DNA of 64,000 nucleotides. Origin: Ceratodon purpureus (Eukaryota > Streptophyta > Bryopsida > Pseudoditrichales > Ditrichaceae). Location of the stretch: the NCBI GenBank assembly GCA_014871385.1, contig CM026423.1:7602967-7666966 (forward strand), given 5' to 3'. Below, piece by piece: positions 11,788 through 24,600 of this stretch. Below the pieces are notes generated by a model. It did not search any database. It worked only from the letters and a program-made list of their open reading frames with translations, and was not told the DNA's origin. Numbering within the stretch: the first letter of the stretch is position 1; every line of letters starts with the position of its first letter. Both the position numbers and the translations under genes were made by a program.

Positions 11788-14700
11788 TTTTCAAATCAAC
11801 AATTCCTTCTCATAATATTGTTGGCTCTATTAATCTCACAATTGAATAAGTAAAAAAACTATCGAAACCAAGTATTGATTATGCCTTCATCAAAAAAATA
11901 AAAACCTATGTACCAAATAGACTCGTCTTTACAATTGTATCTAAAATTCCATGAATGATGAATTATTGGACACATTGAATATTTAGTTTCAAATCTTCAT
12001 CAAGCCAATATCAGATTTTGGAGCTAATTATTTACCTATTGACTATACATATAAATATTTGATTCATATCATCATTTGAAGCAGAATGAATAGAATTTAT
12101 TCATAATAATAAATGGTGCATTTATTTCTAAAAACTTTTTAAATACAAATCAACATAATCTTTTAGGGTTTCAAAAAAATGTTTATTTCATTTCCACATG
12201 TCTTTCTTTACATATGTTCATTGATAAATTATGAATCAATTATATGAATGTTTTGATTCTCAAAAGCTCATTAACTTATAGAAAATATCAGCAACTAGTA
12301 TAAGTGAACGATTTTGGATCTATTTCGTAGTTAATCAGTATGTCATGAAAAACTTTTTTGATTTTTTGAACACTGTAATCAATAACATTGTTTTCTACAC
12401 AATTACAATTGATTTACCACTTTTATAACAATCACCTCATAAATTAATAAAACAAATGGATTATAAAATTCTATTGTATTTATCGTTTTTACTTGGACTT
12501 TATATGATTTTATTTGAATGCAACTACAATATCACTTTGATTTATGTATGTATGGCTATTCTTAAAGTAGGGAAAGAAAAAACTTCAAAATCTCTAATTT
12601 TTAAGTGATAAAGATTTTCTTTTCTTTGCATCTTGAAAAAAGTGGGAGAATACTCTAATTCCTCATGCACTAAAGTTTTTCCAAGTATGAACTAGGTTGT
12701 TTTTGACAATCTCAAAGGCATTGATTATATTAGTTACTCATACAAAATAACTCAAAGGTATTAGAAGGTGTAACAAACATTTGGAATTGCCTTTCATTGA
12801 AGAAAAATGATTTAAAGGAGAATTTTATTTTTTTCTAGAGGCCCAATCCAAAAAATTAAACTATGTGCAAAAAGACTAAGAGCTCTTGAAATTCCTCATG
12901 TCTACAAAAGTTTCAAAAAATTGCATTCAAACTTTGGTATTGTAGGAATCTATCTAAAATCCCAATTATTTGTCAAGCGGACAATAAAGTTATCCTTACA
13001 ATCACCTTGAGTTTTTAAAAGATGGCATGAATTTTGCAATATTGTGTTTTTTTAATTTTTTTTTACTTCCAATAGTTGGGAGACATGAATAAGCTTGGTA
13101 GCCTCAATATATTAAGCGTATAAGAGCTTGGTTGTCTCTAAACTCAAAGAAAATTAGTTTTAGCATCATTCCATCCTTGAAGACTAATTTTCTTTGAGTT
13201 TAGAGATCACCAAGCTCTTATACAACTAATACGGAGAGTCCACCACATTCTTTTGTGTTTATTGATTATTTATAATGAGAAAAATTGTGTTTGATCAAAA
13301 TTCATAATATCTAAGTTAAATAACATATGCCTTTACAAATAACTCTCATAGTCCTTTAGGAATTAATAAACCAAAATATTTGAATTTTCTTGGAGAGTCC
13401 ATTCAAAAGTTTAATGTTACTTTTTCAATTAGAAAAAAGATAGTATAAAAATTATAGAATTGGTTGGGTGATCTAATGATGCTTTAATGTTTAAAAAAAA
13501 TAAAAATATCCTTTATAAAGATGCATTAATAATCAAGAATGTTAATATGAGTGAAAAATAATAAACTTAAATTTGGTGCTAATGATTTTTTCTCTCCCCT
13601 TCAAAATTTCAAAGTATTTTAGTTAGGTATCTTTATAATTTTTTTTATATTCCCATATCAATTTGGAGAATTTGTCATAAACATTCTAGTTTTGAGTGTT
13701 TATTATGTACAATCATAAAAAAATTCACATTTTCAACAATATATAATATAATTCACTTATAATTGAGAATAGTCTTGTCTACTAAATTTCTAAGTGACTC
13801 TACAAATTATTATAATAATAATAATAAAGAATTATTTAATTCAAAAACAGCACTTTTATATGCACTAATATACTTTGCTTTTATTTTGATTTTTTTCTAT
13901 ACAAAAAACATGCATACATTTATCGATTCTTAAATATTCATCTAGTAATTTTTTCAACTTGTTTTTACATCTGGTTAAAAAATCCACATGAGGTGGCAAC
14001 TCCCTTCTTCAAAGAATTTGAGTCTAAATCCCTTATACTTCTAATAGTTAAAGATGCATTCAATGTCAAAGAAGTTTCAATGTCAATAGAAAAAAAGCAT
14101 TGCAACAATTTCAATGATGTCATTAGTGACAAATTCAGAATTTTTTGGTTTAAAATGTTCTTCTCATAATTTTTTTAGCAGCATTTCTTCTGAATTAAAC
14201 CAAACTCACTGAGTCATTTTTATTTTCAAGAAAAAAACATGTTAAGTAAAAATTTGGTTAAAACAAAGCATTCCTTGGAAATAATTTGGTAGCTCCATAT
14301 TGATTCTTAACCTGTAAGAACAATTGTCCACATTTGGGCTTTCTGAAAGTTTGGGCAAGTATATGTGATGTCAATTTGAGATAATTTTTTATGAAACTTT
14401 TTGTGAATGTTTGTCGTAATAAGGGCATTGAGGATTTTTTTTTTTCAATTACACATTTGTAAAAGTAGTTATGGTACCCAAAGTGGAATTTATCTTTGGT
14501 GGGCAATTCTGACAGCCATGCTAAATACATTTGTTACTTTTGAGATATTTCTTATAAATACTCAATGTCGTTATCTTTGAGATTTCCAAAAAAAATGCTT
14601 ATTTCAATACAAAATGTTCATTCTACAAAAGACCAAAATTTTTTCACCATTTATGTTGATGTTTCAACAAAAATTCTTCTTTCCTTCATAAAAGTTAGAA

Positions 14701-15279
14701 AATTTCTTTTTTTCTTTTTTTTCTTTTTTCACACTTTAAGTAGAGAGAAAGAAACTTCGGTCTCCGAAGGAGACCAATTTGAGTTAAGTGTCTGTTTGAT
14801 CTACCCCGAATCCAATGCCTACAGGACAAAGGTATGAAAGTAAAGCACACTTTAAGGATAGATATCAATCTTCACTTTGACCATTTGGATTGGAAATTTA
14901 TGAAATGATGAAATTTCTACAAAAGAAAATTAATATGAATTAGCATTCTTGCGTATTCAACTTAATAAAATATTATTTTCAACATGCTACACTTGTGTTC
15001 TGTGTGTAAATGTTTTTAAACAATTAACAAACTTAGTTGTTTTTGTCATGCACCAAAATCCCCAAAACCTATTTAAATGCAAAAAACCTAAAAAAGAAAA
15101 AGTTAGAGTGTGTGTGACCTAGTTAAAATTGTTTTACAAAATTGTTTTCAAATTCGAATTGCTATAATCTTCTACTCTCTACGGTCAATTATGATGATAT
15201 TTTTGAGCTATTTACTACAATAATATTGTTGAAAATTTTAGGGTTAAAATTGAAATACAATGATTTTTTAGTCATTAAT
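11788..15279. other. AT-rich intergenic spacer
   Basis: Strongly AT-rich DNA upstream of enkurin, with many homopolymer A/T runs. I found no convincing coding exon; the open frames at 14258-14530 and 14565-14837 are low-complexity. The only structured element recognised is the inverted repeat at 13118-13223. The enkurin promoter must lie in the first part, but no clear TATA box or motif stands out. Confidence 0.6.
13118..13223. repeat. Inverted repeat able to form a ~41-bp stem
   Basis: The left arm (13118-13158) and right arm (13182-13223) are reverse complements with about two mismatches. Both arms contain TAAGAGCTTGG and CTCTAAACTCAAAGAAAAT. The loop is ~23 nt. Size and near-perfect pairing suit a microRNA-like or small foldback element. 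Confidence 0.7.
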
Positions 15280-18200
15280 ACTTTTTACATTAGAAATGGC
15301 AATTTTGGAGCGTTTTTTTGGTGAAACATAGTGAAAGACTTTAGGGGTAAAGGAACTCAATCCACATGGGTTGCAAATCAAAAAATGTATTAATTAAGTA
15401 CAATTTACTAAATGGATCACCTAGACAAATTTGCGATTCCTAATTCCCAAAAAAATCAAAATTATTAAAAAAAGAATACAAGTTCCTTAAATTTAGAAGT
15501 AGAAAAGGGAGGAAGAGGGAAGGGCCAAACTCATCCATTTAAGACGAGGGCAAGGTTTATTACGAGGGCATGCCAGTAGCATTGAAAAAAACTTGATGGT
15601 AATTCAAAGTATACCCATAAGTAAAAATTTATACTACATGTGGATATGGTGTTGGGAAGGAATTTTCATGGATCGGAAGAATAAGAGGCATTTGCCTACT
15701 TTGTATATTTTGCTTGGAACTAGACCTTTGTATCTTCTTCACCTCTGAAGAGTACACAATGACAAACAGTTTGTAGTAACATGGATGATGATATAGGATG
15801 GGACAAGAGGGAACAGTACCGTATAACGGTGGAAGTGTGTCATGTCAATTGAGAGTGGCAAAGATGATGAATAGCTAGCACGTGAGTAACTGTTTGTACA
15901 CGTGGGTAACAATATCCAATATTCAAATCAACTATGAAGAGCACAACTGTGCAAACGTGGCCAAGTTGGTCCTGACTCCTTTCTGTCAATTTACAAAGTT
16001 AACGATCATATTTTTCTGTATATTTTTGGTCACAATAACGTTAGTTTGAATGTACCCGTGCAAACACTTTTGTGATACTTAGACAGCAATTGGGAAATTC
16101 GATTTCTCTTGCCACCAGCACTTGCTCTGGGATTTGTGCAACAAGTGGGTATCCAGCATGGAGTGATCAGGATGTCATGAGTAGCAAATAAACATATTAA
16201 TATACTAATATCAACACTGCAGTCTCGAAATTTCAGAGTTGATGTTCTGCATGGTTGCTAGATCTGAAGTGCAGCGCGCTGAACAACCATGATGCAGCTA
16301 CAGTGTTGTAAACAAATTCGTCGGTGAGGGCTACTCCAAGGATCATCTGATCAGGGTGTGTAAGATCTGGGTGAAAACATATGGTTTGAGGAATCATGAT
16401 GAATCAACAACTGCATGCAAGGTCGATACTGTTGTTCAAACCGGTTGGTGAAGTCACAGATCAATTCAATTACCTTCAGGCTATCTGTCGACTTCATTTG
16501 ATGAAAGACCTTGAATCGGATAGTCACTCATGTATATGCCACGGTGATAATGTTCTCCTTCGAACTAATTGTAGACTTATGTACACACTAAATGTTGGAA
16601 CTCAGGATTAAATAGATGTTAATGTCCAGATGCGGGTTGTGGCCAAACCCAAGCCTGAGAACGTGTGACTGATTTCCTGTGCAGTATTTTCCCAACAAGA
16701 TACGATGTACAACTCACTCTACCTCCGTGGCTCAGATTTCATTCCAGTTGCCGTTAAACAACTGAACGAGGGTGAAATGTTTTAAGCACAAATCTGAACT
16801 TCTGAAAACCGCAACGATTAAATTCAAATTTCAGTGGTGAGTTAGGTTCTCACTTAGGTTCCAAAAACCTAGTTAATAGGTCACACGTGCGTTGACCTTC
16901 AAAGTGTAAACACTGTCACTCACGTGATCTTCTCACCAGCTAAACACTTTGACACCGTCCCAATATGATCTGGTAAGTTGCTGCACTATCTAAGATGTTC
17001 AGTATCCAGACTGTCCACGAGTCCTGTTACACACAATCACTCCGCTAGCTTGACTAAAGTATCATTTTATATTTTTTTGAAAATAATAATATAGTGGACT
17101 CCAAAGCGAATTGCACTACGGATTCAAGGATGACTTCCTTTTTTTGTCATTTGAATATATAGCGTTGTTCATTTGAAAAAAGAAATATGTACGTGTCAAA
17201 CTGAAGCCTCGAAGGGGCAGACCGAGTAGTGAGGGCGGGAGTAAGATTACACCTCGGCAGATGCAGACACCGGAGCAATTTCGACGAAGAACATTTCAAA
17301 CGAAGAACTATGGGAAGGTGTTGCTGTCGAGTATGTAGATGGCAAATAATTTTCGTTTTGAAGACCATTCCGAATGGGGAGTCGTTGCTGGGCAGGATCA
17401 ATGGGCTCCTTCTTGGCCCCGCTCTGAATCGGTTTCTCTCGTGCAATGAAACTTGTGATTGTTTATGCCAAAAAGAAGAAGACCACTTACAGTGAAGTTG
17501 ATATAAATTATAATGCACCATACCATAGAAAAAAGTAGACCACTTACAACAGTTCGTTGGCGTTATGCGCTATACCATATAAATCTTTTTAGTATTCCAA
17601 TAATGACGTTCTAATTTTAAAACGTAAAAGTTGCACCTGCAACCATCAACTGAATCTCTGATTGAATCCGATTAAGCTTTACGGGAGATTCAATACACTT
17701 CAGAAGCAACAGTACATTCTCTGCTTGCTCGCTCGTTAAGTTACACATGGAGATTCTCTTGGATTCCCATGTGTTATTCGCATGTGAGATTGCCGCTTTT
17801 CCCACATGACTCTGAGATTATTCCCATGTGATATTCCCTGTTCACATTTGGGGCTTCCCCACATTGCCTTCCCCCACTTGATTCCGGGAATAGGTCGATT
17901 AGAGAATTTGAAATATTGAAATGGAAAACGGAAAGCTCCTTTGTACATTTTTCTCAGAAAAGCCTCAAAAAAGGCCGACTCGGAAACCATATACGATCTC
18001 CCTGTATTACAGCTGTACGCCTACAGTACAGTGTTAGCAAGCTCATATTTTATTGTGATGAATCATGAGTTAGGAAAGGTTCATGAGTTGCTTTCAACTG
18101 TTGTGAGTTGATCACTGCATGGTGGTGTAGATGGTATGTAACGACAGAGGAGTTCCTGAGAACTTGGATTTACTGCGATAGCAGGCCACCAAGCCGCACT

Positions 18201-18304
18201 CTCGGGACTAGTATCTGAGACAGCACCTGGACATTCCGATATAGTTATCGTAGATTGCAACTGAGTAATACGGATTACTTACTGCAAGTAGGTACACCAG
18301 AGCA
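15280..18304. repeat. Duplicated ~3-kb segment, copy A
   Basis: This stretch aligns along its length with 35373-36262 plus 48922-51359. Matching landmarks include GCATGCCA(G/A)TAGCATTGAA, GATGAATAGCTAGCACGTG, CAACAAGTGGGTATCCAGCA, ACCTTCAAAGTGTAAACACT and TTTACTGCGATAGCA. The copies differ by many substitutions and small indels, so the duplication is old. Copy A lacks the two elements inserted in copy B and shows their empty sites at 15857-15865 (GGCAAAGAT) and near 15812. I see no intact gene in it. Its nature (old transposon or plain duplication) is unknown. Confidence 0.85.
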
Positions 18305-18921
18305 GTAACATTTATGAGGTTCTGTAATTTTCATGACATGCCACTCAGTTACCGCTTTCGTCGAAGTCTAGTTGAGTGTCTAAATTAGAGCCAGCAATTT
18401 GACTTAAGCCATGAGCCAGATATTCAGGGAAACGCACCCTAAAAGTGTTGGCTTTAAAAGCATTGGTTTAAGGAAAAGAACATGTACAACACTCGACACT
18501 GAGTATAAGAACCGAACCTCGATGTTCTTTTCATTCAGCTCCTGCTCAAACCTTGAGCTCAACCGGTGCTCTAGTCACCCTAGACCCGCAGGAACTCTCT
18601 CCAGAGCTCATTCTATCTCTCTTAGTGCTCCTGTGGAACCTGCTTACATTGAGAGCCAGCTTTAGAGTTCTAATTTGATTAGTGTGTTTTTCTCTTGCCA
18701 ACAGCCTGAGCTTTCAGCTCTTATGCTGTGGCCGATCGCCATTCATGCTATGTACTAAAAAGTCTACCTCATAGGATTGATATCTCTCTCATGGTTCCGG
18801 AGTGTACGAATTTATACTTGCATTAGGTTTCGGTGCAGAAGCTGTTACGTCCAGACTCCACTGATCAACTCGGTGCGTCGTTCCGGCCAATCTCAGATAA
18901 AACTGATCGACACCAATCATC

Positions 18922-20077
18922 ATGGCTATCCGGTAAGTAAAAACAGAGACTGAATTTGTAGTACTAGCAGTAGTGGGACTCCTAATCATTCGGGGTAGGA
19001 TTCGTTATGAATCAAGCTGAGATTGTTATGAATCTACCATAGGATCAATGCAATGTTGGCCTCTGCGATTTAGTACTATCAATATTTCATCAATCGTTGC
19101 GTTGCAATATAGTTAACTGATTGAAATACTGAGCTTTTCGTTTGGTACGCCGACAATGTCACTAGTGGGGCGAACTTACTGACTGACAATGATAATGGTG
19201 TTGCAGATGGTACACCTTAGCGCCACCAATGGTAGTATACTTCTTCGCCATATTAGTAATCACAAAACTAGCCGAGGCTCTTCTCTTCCGCTACTGCACA
19301 GTCTACCGCGACCACTTATCTTGGCACCAGCGCCGGAAATTCATCGCCCATTGCTGGCTAGCACTCACCGCCGTCGTGGGCTTCATCATCCAATGCATCG
19401 CCTACTTCCCCGCCATCTTCAAAGGAACCGTCGTCCCCAACACCAACGTCCACCTCCTCCTTGGTCTTTCGACCATCATCATCGTTGTCTACATGCACGA
19501 CCTGGCCTACACCCGAGCCAACATACCCCTCATGATTCACCACCTATCGACAGCACTCGCACTAGTACTCGTAGTTTTCAGCATCAACGACACCAACAGC
19601 GTGCAGACATTTCTCATGTTCTCCACCATCATGCTCATGTTCGAGACGCTCTCCGGCACCACCTACATTGCCATGATCCTGCACCGGCTCTGGGCGTCGC
19701 CCCTGCCGCATCCCATCCGGTACATGTGGGCGGGTCGGTTCATGCGCCTTGCGGCGTGGTGGTTTGTTATCACCAGAGTTTTTGTTTACACGTTTGCTCT
19801 CACGCGGTTCATTCAAGTTGCAAGCAAGGGCCAAAGTAAGCTGGAGTTTGCACCGCCTGGTGAGCTGCCGGTTGTTGCATTGATCGGAAATTGGTTCTAT
19901 GTCTGGGCGTTTTATTTGCCGGTTATGTTCTTAGCGTTGATGTACGCGCATTACCACACCGCTGTTGTGATGTTCAAACTTGCCAGGCGGTACATTGGTC
20001 GAGATGTGAAGCCTCCGGGAGCGTTGGAGGGGATCGTAGTGGTGGAGAGAGATGATAAGGATCTCCTTGCCACTTGA
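18922..20077 (+). CDS. TLC-domain multi-pass membrane protein (TMEM56/TLCD4-like)
   Basis: Exon 1 codes only 11 nt, the ATG at 18922 to 18932, before a GTAAGT donor. The intron runs to the TTGCAG at 19206 and exon 2 is 19207-20077. The sum is 882 nt, 293 aa, and the join gives MAIRWYTLAPPMVVYFF. The protein has about seven hydrophobic segments, an HH pair at ~115-116 (PLMIHHLSTA) typical of TRAM-LAG1-CLN8 domains, and a short charged C-tail ending ERDDKDLLAT. Family members are ER or other endomembrane proteins linked to lipid handling; the substrate here is unknown. Length fits the plant family. The two-exon model removes the need to start at the internal Met at 19229. The GC-rich coding exon contrasts with its AT-rich flanks. 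Confidence 0.85.
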
Positions 20078-21130
20078 GATTGTTTTACTCCATTTTGTGT
20101 CGGAGAGTGTAATTACTGTGAAACGAACTGCTAGATTCGGGGAGCAGATTAGGGAGTAGATGGAATGGCAAATAGAATATTTTTGTTGAAAACTTGAGTT
20201 GCTCAAATTGAGCAACATGAGTGAAAATATAAGCTAGTTAGTTGATTAGGTACACTTAGAATCTTATGCACATGAGTGCTATCATTGATCGATGTAACCA
20301 CTTATTTAAAGAGACCTTAGATTCAAATTTAATTTAAAGTTATCCTGTGTTTTATCAGAGTCCATCCAGTCTTTTACTAGCAGTGTAGATCTAGCAATGT
20401 TTTCTAGAGCTCAATGGTGTATCCAAACTAGTGTGGGAGAAACCTTGTCAGCATTGAAAGTTCAACTATTCTCACGTTCTCAAAACTCTGACCAAGTATT
20501 CTTAGTTCTTTCAACTTTTTTGCATAATTGTTAGGATAACTTTATTAAAAATGTAATAATAACAAACTATTCAGTCTATGAACAGATTCATCTAATGAAC
20601 ATCGGAGATTAAGGGATACCTCGGAAATACTTCCAGAGATTTTTGATGAGGACATTCCTCCTACGAGACCAAGTGAGTACTTAACCCATCTGTTTACATT
20701 TTCTTTTATCCCAGTTCAGCGTGTCTTCACTTTGAGCTAGCATCTCCCAAGTTATATTGACTTCACACCTTCGTAACTCTCACGTGGTTTCAAATCTGTA
20801 GAACCCGGGGCCCAACGAGTGCAGAACGTGGAAGAACGTCAATCAGGGGTAGGCGTTCATATGTTTTCTGAAAATTCCTCATCACGATTCACATCCGCGT
20901 GGGAGTGCTCTTCCGGTTATCCAACCACAGAGTGCAACCCCCCCTGGAGTAATGACCCATACGCCGCCAACGGATTCCAACGCAAGAATTATGAACGGTT
21001 ATCCCCACAATATCCAAGTCCAGAATGCATTCAGCGATAGCGCCATAGCAGGAGTCGATGGTGGCAGTGACAAGGACAAACGGGAGGAAGACGACAATCT
21101 CAATGTATTTGACGAGGAGACAGTTAAAGA

Positions 21131-21409
21131 TATTGCAGGTGCATCGTTCCGTTGATAGATTAGTTAGTTGCAAAGCAGCATAGATAGATTAGTTAGTTAG
21201 TTAGTTTCGATGATAGTCGTTAGTCAGTATAACGTTCATCCTAAACTCTGTCTTCACCTCCGACGTACTTAGTGTCTGTGTGCGATGTTGACGCTGCTGT
21301 TTCCCCATTGTAGTTTTCTTTCAAATTAGTGTCATATTGAGCATCCGCTCTTGGCCATGGCTGTGTGTACGAGTCTGTTGTTCTTAGAATGAGTGTGTGA
21401 AATGCAATA
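21131..21409 (+). repeat. 5' LTR of the copia element
   Basis: 279 bp, TATTG...CAATA, with no difference seen from the 3' LTR. It contains the short tandem TTAG repeats at ~21150-21206. The termini are not the usual TG...CA but are supported by the flanking AAAGA duplication and by a primer site starting at the next base. Confidence 0.93.
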
Positions 21410-21420
21410 GGTTATGGGCC
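21410..21420 (+). other. Primer binding site matching the anticodon arm of initiator tRNA-Met
   Basis: GGTTATGGGCC starts at the first base after the 5' LTR. It complements the anticodon-stem region of plant initiator tRNA-Met (GGGCCCATAACC), not its 3' end. Use of an internal tRNA fragment is known for Drosophila copia and yeast Ty5. The match here is from memory of the tRNA sequence. Confidence 0.7.
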
Positions 21421-21619
21421 GTTACCAACGCTTGGTTGTTGTGTGTTTTTTTTAGTTTTCCTTTTGCTGCGGACGTTTCTTGAGACACTTGAGTGTAGGT
21501 TCTTGTTTCTTGGTTGAGCATTAGGGTTTCATTGTTTTTAGCAAAAACAGAGTGAAAGAGTGATTTTGTTGTTCATGGTTACACGATTCAAGATATTAGT
21601 TCAGTAAGTACAAGTCAAG

Positions 21620-24600
21620 ATGGCTGATCAAGGAGAGACTATCAGGGAGGCAGCCAGTGTAGAACGTTACGATGGGACCAATTTCCAGCTATGGAAAATG
21701 CACATGGGGGAGAGCACAATAAAGTGGACCACAAAGTGACGCATGTGATCATTTGGAAGTGATTATGAAGTGTGCTGTTTTTCAAAGCTCAAATCTGATT
21801 TTGAGCATTTTGGTGTAGTTTTTGAGCATTTTAGTCACTTTCTAAGGTGTCATAAGGTGTCTTACACACACCTTCATAAAAAGAACATCCTGAATTGAAA
21901 CTAAATTTGACCATTAGTTCTAAATCATGAAAACAAACTTTTCCAAAGTCTTGATTTCTTCATTTACAGCCCTCTATTGTCTTTAGAAGATGTTTTTTCC
22001 AATTTAAAAAACAATGTTTGGTAAAAAAAAACACACAAAAAGTACCGCCAAAGTGACCCTCCTAAAAAACATCTCGGCGGTACTTTAGGAACCCTAAACT
22101 AATTAATGAGTATATGAATTTACTATTTTAGAATACCTCTTACACATACAGAGGGCTGCACTTCATCAAAAGTGATTTCAAACAAAACCCTAAACCGTTA
22201 TGTTCACTTTTCCAAATGACTACATTCACTTTGCCCGACTTCGGCGTCTCTGTTTTCCATTGTAAACTCAATTTATTTTCCCACAACTTTGGGAAGTTCA
22301 AGAAGATCAAGTCTACTTTCCGTATCCCAAACTTAATTTTGCGTTGACTTAACGGAGATCCCCCTTTCTCTAGTGTTTACGAAAGGGGCTGAAATTGGGG
22401 AAAAGATAAGCACTTTTTTGGTTCACTTTATTGTGCTTCCCCCCACATGTCCTTCATATTTCAGGCTCGGGACCTGTACGATATTGTCACAGGTGATTCC
22501 AAGCTCAGTGATCAAACTACTCCGGAGGAGAAATCGAAATGGAATCGGCGGGATAAGACAGCGGCGGTGGCAATTCTGTCAGCGGTGGATCGTCATCACA
22601 AGCATGAGGTAATTAATTGTGAAACCTCAGCTGCAATGTGGAATCAGTTAAACGCTTATCATCAGCAACATTCGGAAGAATGTATCATCTCTCTTCAAGA
22701 GAAATACTATCGGTGTAAGCTCTCAGCAGATGATTCTATTGCTGTATTTATCAGCAATGTACAGAAACTAGCGAAACAGTTGAATGATCTTGGACAGGTT
22801 ATCTCTGAGCGGCAGGTTTTGAGCAAAATCAAATGTAGCTTACCACCGAGTTATGACTCCCTTCTCTTAGCCTGGGATAGTGTACCTCTTGAGAAGCAAA
22901 CTCTCAAGGATTTTCAGTCCCGATTGGTCAAACGAGAAAATGCTCTGAAAGACAGGGGTGACAAAACTGATATGGAAGTGGAGCGTGCATTCTTTTCTCA
23001 GAGCAAATCTGCTAGTACCTCTCGTTCCAAATTTCGACCTCAGCCTCGTTCTGCCCTTACTACAGATCAAAAGAAGTCTAAGGCGACTAGGTTAGCAAAT
23101 CTAAAGAAGCACTCTCGATGTAATAACTGTGGTGAGCGTGGACACTTTTCAGCAGAATGTCCTCATTCTTCCTGTTCCTCCTCTCAAGAATCTCCTAAGC
23201 CGAGATCTCACGTTCATAAGTCGCATAAATCCGGGCTTAAGAAGCAAAGCCATGCTCATGTTTCTTCCAGCCGTATTGAAGACTTTGACTCTGGTTCTGA
23301 AGACACGGACTCTGTTTCCAGTGAAGCATTCGTAGTCTCTCAACTTCGATCTAACGAGTGGGAGAATGTGTCGTGGATTGCCGACTCTGGGGCCACAGAA
23401 CACATGACAGACAAGAGACATTGGTTCTCAACTTTTGAAGATATTCCAGCATTTTGCTGGGGAGTTACCATTGCAGATAATAATCGTCTATGGGTGCGTG
23501 GAATTGGAGATATCATGATTACATCCACCGTGAATAATGAGACTTCCTCATTTCGACTGAAGAATGCTCTATATGTTCCCGACCTGGCTCGGAATCTTAT
23601 CTCTATATCACAGCTTACGAAGAATAGAGTAGCCATAATTCATGTTCGCGACCAATGCAAGATGATCACAGATTATGGTCATGGCAGATTGTTTATGACC
23701 GGATACAGAGACAACAATCTTTGGAGACTCAACATCACCACTCAATTTCATATGAGTGAGGCTCATGCAGTCAATACTGTATGTTCCACACCGTCGAAAG
23801 CTACTCTGATTTTTCGTCGCTGGCATGCCAGACTTGGACATATAAATGCTCAGGCACTTAAAACCATGGTACAGAATCATATTGTCCAAGGCTTGGACAT
23901 TTCTTCTAAGGTCGACATGGGCATATGCATTGGCTGTACTCACGGGAAACATCATCGACGTCCCTTTCCTGTGAACCATGAGCGGAAGCGTGTAAAAACT
24001 CCTGGAACATTTTTTCACAGTGATATTTCAGGGCCATTTCAAGTCAACTCAGTTGGAGGTCACAGGTACTTCTTGATATTCAAAGATGATCACAGCTGCT
24101 TTCGATTTGTGTTTTTCCTCAAGAGTAGAGGTGAAGTACTGGACCACTTCAAAGGACTCTTCAAGTATTCAAGAAATGTTACTGGAAACTCCATCAAACG
24201 TCTTCGTACAGACAATGCCAAAGAGTATGTGAGCAAAGAGATGGAGGCCTATTTGCTCAAGAAGGGCATCCATCATGATTTGACGGTTCCTTATACACCG
24301 GAGCAAAATTCTGTAGCAGAGCGGGACAATCGCACAATTGTGGAGTGCACTCGGAGCATGCTTTATGAGAGACAGGTTCCACTACAATTCTGGGCAGAAG
24401 CGGTGAATACTGCTATTTACACACTCAATCGTGTTTCATCAAGAGTCATCCACAACTTGACACCTCTACAAAAGTGGACAGGTGAAGTACCAGACGTCTC
24501 ACATTTCCGAATATTTGGAAGTATGGCTTATGCACATGTTCCGAATGCTATCAGAAAAAAGCTTGACAGTAAGACACGTGAGTGCATGTTTCTGGGCTAT

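Noticed and set aside
14258-14837. 90-codon frames on both strands in the AT spacer
   Set aside because: Low-complexity Lys/Phe-rich content, no splice support and no motif.
17147-17990. Open frames in the duplicated segment
   Set aside because: The matching part of copy B is broken at different places, so there is no sign of coding constraint.
19189-19839. 216-codon frame overlapping the TLC gene
   Set aside because: Histidine/arginine/proline-rich shadow frame; the TLC frame has membrane segments, the HH motif and a spliced start.
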